A model generated the notes under the pieces. That model ran no database searches. It was not told where the DNA came from and saw only the letters and a program-made list of their open reading frames with translations. From Phytoseiulus persimilis (lineage: Eukaryota > Arthropoda > Arachnida > Mesostigmata > Phytoseiidae), in NCBI GenBank assembly GCA_037576195.1, contig CM075103.1:37771250-37835249 (forward strand): a DNA stretch of 64,000 nt, read 5' to 3'. The translations under genes and the position numbers were made by a program. Positions 57,901 through 64,000 of the stretch are shown in pieces. Position 1 is the stretch's first letter; every line of letters begins with the position of its first letter.

Positions 57901-60900
57901 CTAAAAACGCCAGAGGAAGAATCGATCGCCAGTCGAACGCCGCAGCCGCAAGGCCCTCGCAGCAGGGAAATGTTTTTAATAAATTCCAAAGTCTGTTTTT
58001 ACGCAGACATTCTTCAACTTGCTCTGTGATACGGGGGTCGCTTCTCATCGGATTTCGGAGCAGCTCCGACAGGGCCTCCCCTCAGACCGGGGACAAGGGA
58101 CCCGCTATTGAACGGAAAATCGGCTGCCAATAGGTACGTATCTCTGAATACCCGCCGAACTCAAATCAGGAGGGCGAGGCCCATGTGAACGAACGTCAGG
58201 AGCTGAATCAATTTCGTTCGCTCCCTGGTCGGCTGCTACTGCTGGAACAGGAACGAATTCGTCGCACAATCATTGAGGAGAGGCTTGACCCCGAGCTTCG
58301 AAACCGCGCCGTCACCGACGGCGACGAGTGTCATCCCTGTTTCCGGGTTGTTGTCGACCAGTCCAGAGCGTCCGCGTGCGCTCCATACGGCTCGTTCTGA
58401 ACATGCTCGTCATTATTTGTTCTCTGGCCCTTCCCACTCTCGCAACGCGTCGCGGGGAGCCATGCTTCGTATGTGTACGTAAATCGCGACCGAGGCCGAA
58501 AATTGAACATCCCTCGGGACCGCGATCGTCGTCTTGAAAACCGAAGCTTTTGAGCATTCGTTGGAGGCAGTCAAGCGTTCGCGTGAAAAGAAAATCAACG
58601 CACGTTGGCGTTCACCTCCGTGGAAATCTGGAGGTATCCTCCCGACGAGTACCGATCGGATGAAGGCTTCACAGGGAGTCTCGAGCGGAGAGAAAGTGAG
58701 ACAGTCGTGGATCAAGTCGCGCATCCGATTTTTCGCGGGTGAGATTCCCCGCGAGGCCCAAAATCTAGTCAGCATCCTGTTGGTGAAGGGAGTCCATGTA
58801 GAGGAGACCGAAAGTCTTTGAACCAATATAATTGAGAAACAAAACCATCGCCAGCCAGGACGGTCAGGAGCAGAGAACGAGTACCGCTAGAAGGCACTTC
58901 AACTCGTTAGGGAGGAAGAACGGAACAGAGTGCGCAGAGCGAGGAGGAACTCAAGTGAGTCCGGTGTATTCGAATCCATTTTTGCCTCGGCCAGGCAGCA
59001 AGCTTGCCAGCCAGCCGAGGGTCGATGTGGTTTTTCATGGGTGACCCTCGTTCGTGTGTCTTTGGCCTCGCCGAGATCTTAGCGTCGCTGGCTGGCTCGC
59101 CGTCGAACACCACGTCATCTGAAACTCCGCGGTTCACTATTGTAAGCCATCAGCCACTGCTGCTCCTATTCCAGGACTGATTCGTCGCTGGCGCTCTAAT
59201 GATCTCCGACGATCTTTGAGAGCTCCATTGCGAAATCGCAACGCGCGACATCAATCATAGCTAATCCTGATGGCCGAGGGGCGCCACGCGCTCTTTGGCA
59301 GGGACGTCGGCGACATCTGCCAATCCCTGAACTCCTGCAGCACGGGACCCTCGACGAGATATTCACGGAAGTGCCAGACTAATTCAACGATGACAGCTAT
59401 GGTCTCGATTGACAAAATTGGGCGAGCAAGACGTCGTTCAGCAGAAATCCATAAGAGTGCCCAACTACACAGCTCCTCCGTCTCCGCTCATCCGAATCCC
59501 AGACCACAAATACGAGAAAATCTTTCTTTCAAAAAATGTCCACCTTCCCGTACAGGGAATGAGACGCGACTTTTGGGGACAGCCGAGATGAGGCTCCGGG
59601 AAGAGTTCGGATACTTCCCTGCGGATCACGAATGGATGCCGTCGAGCTCGATGAGGGACTCGCTTCAAGAGGCGAAAATCGTGGGCAGGTCAGCTTCCAA
59701 ATTGAAGTTCTGACCTTCCAACGGAATAATTCACCGGCGACCATGGCAGAACAGCATGGGTGGATGATTTTCATCCCGTTCCGTCTCTCTTTCTTTCGTC
59801 GCCCGGCATTTCCCGTTCCTCCAGAGTGCTCTCCTGCAAGACTCAGCGGCCAACCACTTTGGGGCGCAACCCGCACCTCTTGACATTAGCATAATTATGA
59901 AGGGTCGTGGTCGTGGCTCCACCGAAATTCCAAACGGACTGCTCGGCTAATCAGCCTTCCTGCCGAACAGCTCGTCAGCGAGCAATCCATGCAGTCGGCC
60001 GACTGGCCGGACCAGCTGGCAGGGTTCCACTTTTATCTATTTATCATCTCCAACTCCGTCGATTCCAGCTCGGAAGCAGTCCCGCTAGTAACGATTCAAA
60101 GGACTCCTGAAGAGGTCTGTGGAGTGTGCTCTTCAATTCCCTCCTCGGTCGAAGTGTACTTCTCACGCGTGACGCGGGAGGTCCGACTCGCTGCCGTCAA
60201 GGCTCTCGAGACACTTTGCCGAGAAATTAGCAGGTTTCCGAGACTCGTGAAAATCAAGCGACGTCCTGGCAGCAATGTTCTGATATAGGAATAAATGGTG
60301 CACGATGTTCATGAATAAAGAAAAGTTTTTCTCCCTGTAAACCGAATTTCTCACCCAATAGACACCCGAAATTCAACTCCTGAATGGAAAGGTCCAGAAC
60401 CCTCGAACAGTCTCTATCGGGAACGCGTGCCGACGCATTATCCTGGACGGGTGTCGTCGGCGTGGTCATCGACGCTGGGCTTTCAAGCCATGGGGACAGG
60501 TGTCACAGATAGTGATTATATTTGAGACGAGGCTGTCGGGACAGCGGCTGATGATCAAAATTGAGAATGCCGGTATCTCGAACGGAACTCTTCTAACTCT
60601 GCTGAACACAATGGAAGACTTCCCGGCGTCGGTGACGAGTTGGGAGAGACTAAGTATAAGGAGTGAGCCCTACGGGAGCATGAAAATGACTTTTCGGACA
60701 ACGTTCACGCCGAGTGGAGAGCGCCGACGGCAAGAACGTAGCGGCGAACAGCGGAGACAAAGACTCGGCATTCCCGCAGAGAGAGCGGACTACGAGAAAA
60801 CTGTCGTTATGAATTTATATGACACCGCTAGGGAGAAAAAATGGAGTCGGCGGTGTCGAGAGGAGACGAAGGGGCGGGTGCTCCCAAAAGTAGAGGTTGG

Positions 60901-63900
60901 AACGCCCGCGGGGGAGGGGTGCGTTGGATAATCGATAGGAAAACGCGTGCCTATCGACTCGGCGCGCCGGGCGAGCGGAGAGACGGAAGGCCGACCGGCC
61001 CGGAGCTATCAGAAATGCGCTCAATGTACCCTATTCCGCAGGATGGCATTCACAACGAACCGATTGTGGCTGTTCGTACTTCAAAGCCGACCGCCACTCT
61101 GGCCAGATTTGGAGCCCAGTCAAGCTCCCTGCCAGAACAGCGCCGCGGATGTTGGTTCCCTAAAGTCCACGGTTCGTTCCGCCATCCGTTGAGCGATGAA
61201 TCTCTTCGACTCCGATTGAGTTTATACCAGAATCATCTTCGTACCAAGGATGCAAGTTGATGTTCCCCACATCGGATTTCGGGCTCGAGTTGCGGATGCT
61301 CTGGTCGAAGCGCGGACGATAGCTGCTCGCTGCAACGCCATGTGCGCGCGGCGAGTCGTTTCCAGCTTGCGATACCGGAGAATGAGCGACCCAATCGCGC
61401 CCCCGAGGAGACATCACCAAGCAGATATCGGCAGAAGGTTTCAAGGAAGGAAGGTTGTATGAAGAGTTCCAGATCCATGGAATGGCCGCCATATGATCGA
61501 CGCTGTGCATTGGAGGCTACATCGATAGTGGAGCGTTTACGCAGAGCGGTGAGCAGGCAGTCGGGATGGCAAGCCATGACCTCTAGCTCTAACCTTCAAC
61601 AGAGGCCTCATCAAGCCGAAACCAGCCTCGAACCGGGGTCGGCATTCAACCCACTAGCTCCAAACGACGGGGGTACAGACACGGATGCAGTCGACGACGA
61701 AACACAAGCGATTCAAACTCCATCAAGAGGAGCACCTGAATCCATCAACCAAGGGCCCAGGACAAAAGAGCTCGGAACCCTCTAAGAGCCGCAGGCTGAG
61801 TCGAACACATTTGGAAATGCGGAAAAGCGAGTTCAGCTGGTGTTTGGAAGGCTTGATGCTTCCTGTCGGAGGAGACGGGGGTCGATAGCGCAACAGCATG
61901 CAGCGACACAGTACCTCTCCAGCGAAGTTCAGCCTGGCGGAATCCGAGAGGGCAGATGAGCGAATTATAATAATAGAAGAACCGAACGGAATGTCCTTCA
62001 AGGGTCATCCAGGTAAACTGTGATTCTGCTGAATCTCGCCTTGCCGGCGTGTTCAGGAACCGATCATACGATCTCTCGCTCTCCCATGTCTGGTTCAGAC
62101 GGTAGAGAATCTCTAAAAGTTCCTGGATACTCTGCCGGAAAAACTCGTGCCCAAGCGACATGACAGAGATGTTCGTTCTCGGAGTTCGGGACCGAGGCCG
62201 ACGATTGACGCCCCGTCTCGAGCAGGAGCAGCCGCAGGCTCAGAAGTTCAGCCAATTCCGGGACCGAGCGTCCGGGTTCTCATTCCCGCCGCCGACCGCC
62301 TCGAGATGATTCAGCGAAAGAGTTTCTCGCCAATACCTGGTCGCGGACGAGGTCTCTGACTGACTCCTGCCGAATGGCGAGCTCGTTCGGAAAGGTTAGG
62401 CGGGATCTATTCCTGTGACAAAACGGGATGTCCGGGGCTCTTGTTGGCGTTTGAACTCCTCCGCTAATAGCGTCATCTACTCGTGACTCTGGTCGTCTCT
62501 CCGAACGCTTGTACGTCTGATGACCTCCGTCGTCGGCCACGACGGCTTCGAAAAGCAGTTGAACATCGGACTCCTCGGAGGGTCCACGTCATCCCTGACC
62601 TCGTCATTTCAATCACTCCACAGCCGAGGCAAGGCTCTCCCAGGATTCTGCACGGCGGCTCCTTTGAGTTACCCTCATCCCTTGATCTCTGAATCTTCTC
62701 AGGCTCTGCTCTCCGTTCTTCAGCTCCTGGCTTCTCAAGAACCTCTTGCCGAAATCCGACCAGAGGCCAGACAGGTCCCATTTCGCAAGAATACTCGTCT
62801 GGTACTGTTCTGCCAGACAGAGGACCAGAGACAGAGAGATGGGGAACGAAATAGAGAGAGAGAAATGGATCAAAGTGCAGTCAGCTCACGATTGAACATC
62901 GATGAGTTATGGGAGTACAACGCAGGCAACGAGAACCACTCGGCGACCTCGAGATCGAACCCCCTGAGCTGTATATGTATGGTATGTATCTACCTGTACA
63001 CCATGAGTGACTAACTCTTCACTCAGTCGCTGACTCACAGAGTGTAGAGTCAACCCTCGATGGTCGGTGATTCCGTTCGGAAGCCGACGACTCCATCGGG
63101 TTTCAGCGTATCGTTCTCCTCTCTTCTTTACATCCTTGGAAATTCCTCTAGGTCCACATCACTTCAATGTTATGGAACAGTCGCCACCGCCATCGCACAG
63201 CCGCAGAGCCGACGTCGAGCGGTTCACCGTTGATCTCTCCCGGCACTTGCACACGTAGTTCTCCTCTGCACGCACTAACCGCCGCGGCCGCTCGACCGGC
63301 TGGCTGGCAGGAAAACTTCTCACTCGTCTATTTAACACCGAGCGATATATGATGGCACTCACAACGGAACCAGGGCCCTTCGATAATTCACCTCCCGCAG
63401 ACCCAGGACCAGAGTGCGACCCGGTGGTTCGAGGAGCACCGATCCGCACCGTAAGCACTCAGGACAAATGCATTGCTCGACTATTCGACTGAGTCCTGGC
63501 GCCACCACTGAACTGCTGGGGACTCCACACCGAAACTGAGATTCCATACACACCGATCAACACACGTTCGGCCCTCGCCCGCGTCAACACGGGATCCGGC
63601 GTTGCCCCCAGGCCCCGCTCTCGCGCCCCACCTGCTTGTTCAGAAGAAAGCCCGCAATGAACTCCCAAGAACGATCGAAACCAGGGTGTTTTACGTACCG
63701 TTCCAGCGATTCGGTGCCAATAATGCGTGAGTCGCGTCTTTTCGCGCGCAGAGCTGGATCAAAGACGTCCTAAATCATCATATGTTCTTATTTGCTGTTT
63801 TCGAGCAGTAGCAGACCATTCGAGAAACCGCTTGGTCTCTCGCAGACCGAGGGCGGAGAGGGCGGGGCGCCAAATTTGAACTCGGACGCCTACATCCAGC

Positions 63901-64000
63901 TGCCGGCTCCTTCACAGAGGAGTTTCTGAAACGTTCCTGCGATCCTGAGGAGTTCGCTACGTTCGGGAACGAGTGTCTAGGTGCACTGCGCATCACAGAA
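48930..64000. other. No recognisable gene (15 kb)
   Basis: Region upstream of HMG-CoA synthase to the right edge. The first few hundred bases should hold its promoter or 5' UTR, but no TATA box or SREBP-type site is clear. The longest frames (49682-50656 minus, 324 codons; 51210-52193 plus, 327 codons; 55872-56453 minus, 193 codons) are Arg/Ser-rich, overlap open frames on other strands and match no family I know. No transposon ends, tRNA-like folds or long tandem repeats were noticed. Single exons of widely split genes could easily be missed here. Confidence 0.45.

Overview
This is a eukaryotic, almost certainly arthropod, nuclear window. Genes are split by GT-AG introns, non-coding DNA dominates, and the repeats are animal types: Tc1/mariner, hAT, BEL/Pao and APE-type LINEs. 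The RT-downstream region of the largest LINE resembles LINEs I know from ticks and mites, so a parasitiform mite or tick is my best guess; that part is inference. CpG and TCGA words are abundant by eye, so there is little sign of CpG loss.

Layout. At 1-960 there is a minus-strand relic of a BEL/Pao retrotransposon. At 2328-3013 two clusters of a degenerate 17-bp repeat face each other (foldback-like), followed by a small element with about 60-bp inverted ends (3396-3730). A Tc3-type DNA transposon with an uninterrupted 331-codon transposase and two binding-site-like repeats per end occupies 5767-7351. A single-exon uridine phosphorylase gene lies on the minus strand at 10158-11030. Two LINE remnants, an R1-like one (13650-14923) and a larger tick-type one (14924-19062), are joined head to tail. 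They run into an 8.7-kb satellite of a 45-bp unit (19180-27845) that contains a nearly exact 1,874-bp duplication and a 540-bp higher-order pattern. A 194-bp hAT MITE with an 8-bp target duplication is at 29711-29904.

The main gene is a cytosolic-type hydroxymethylglutaryl-CoA synthase on the minus strand, 36365-48929. Six coding exons were traced by reading frame, splice phase and protein similarity, and all three catalytic residues (Glu, Cys, His) are present. Its first intron is about 8.7 kb and holds long G/C homopolymers and an internally deleted antisense LINE. From 48930 to 64000 I recognise no gene.

The two host genes are metabolic and unrelated: pyrimidine nucleoside salvage and the committed supply step of the mevalonate pathway. 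Nothing suggests they are co-regulated. The unusual content is mostly in the repeats: the LINE whose ORF1 looks like a decayed SGNH-hydrolase fold, the LINE-to-satellite junction, and the layered satellite.
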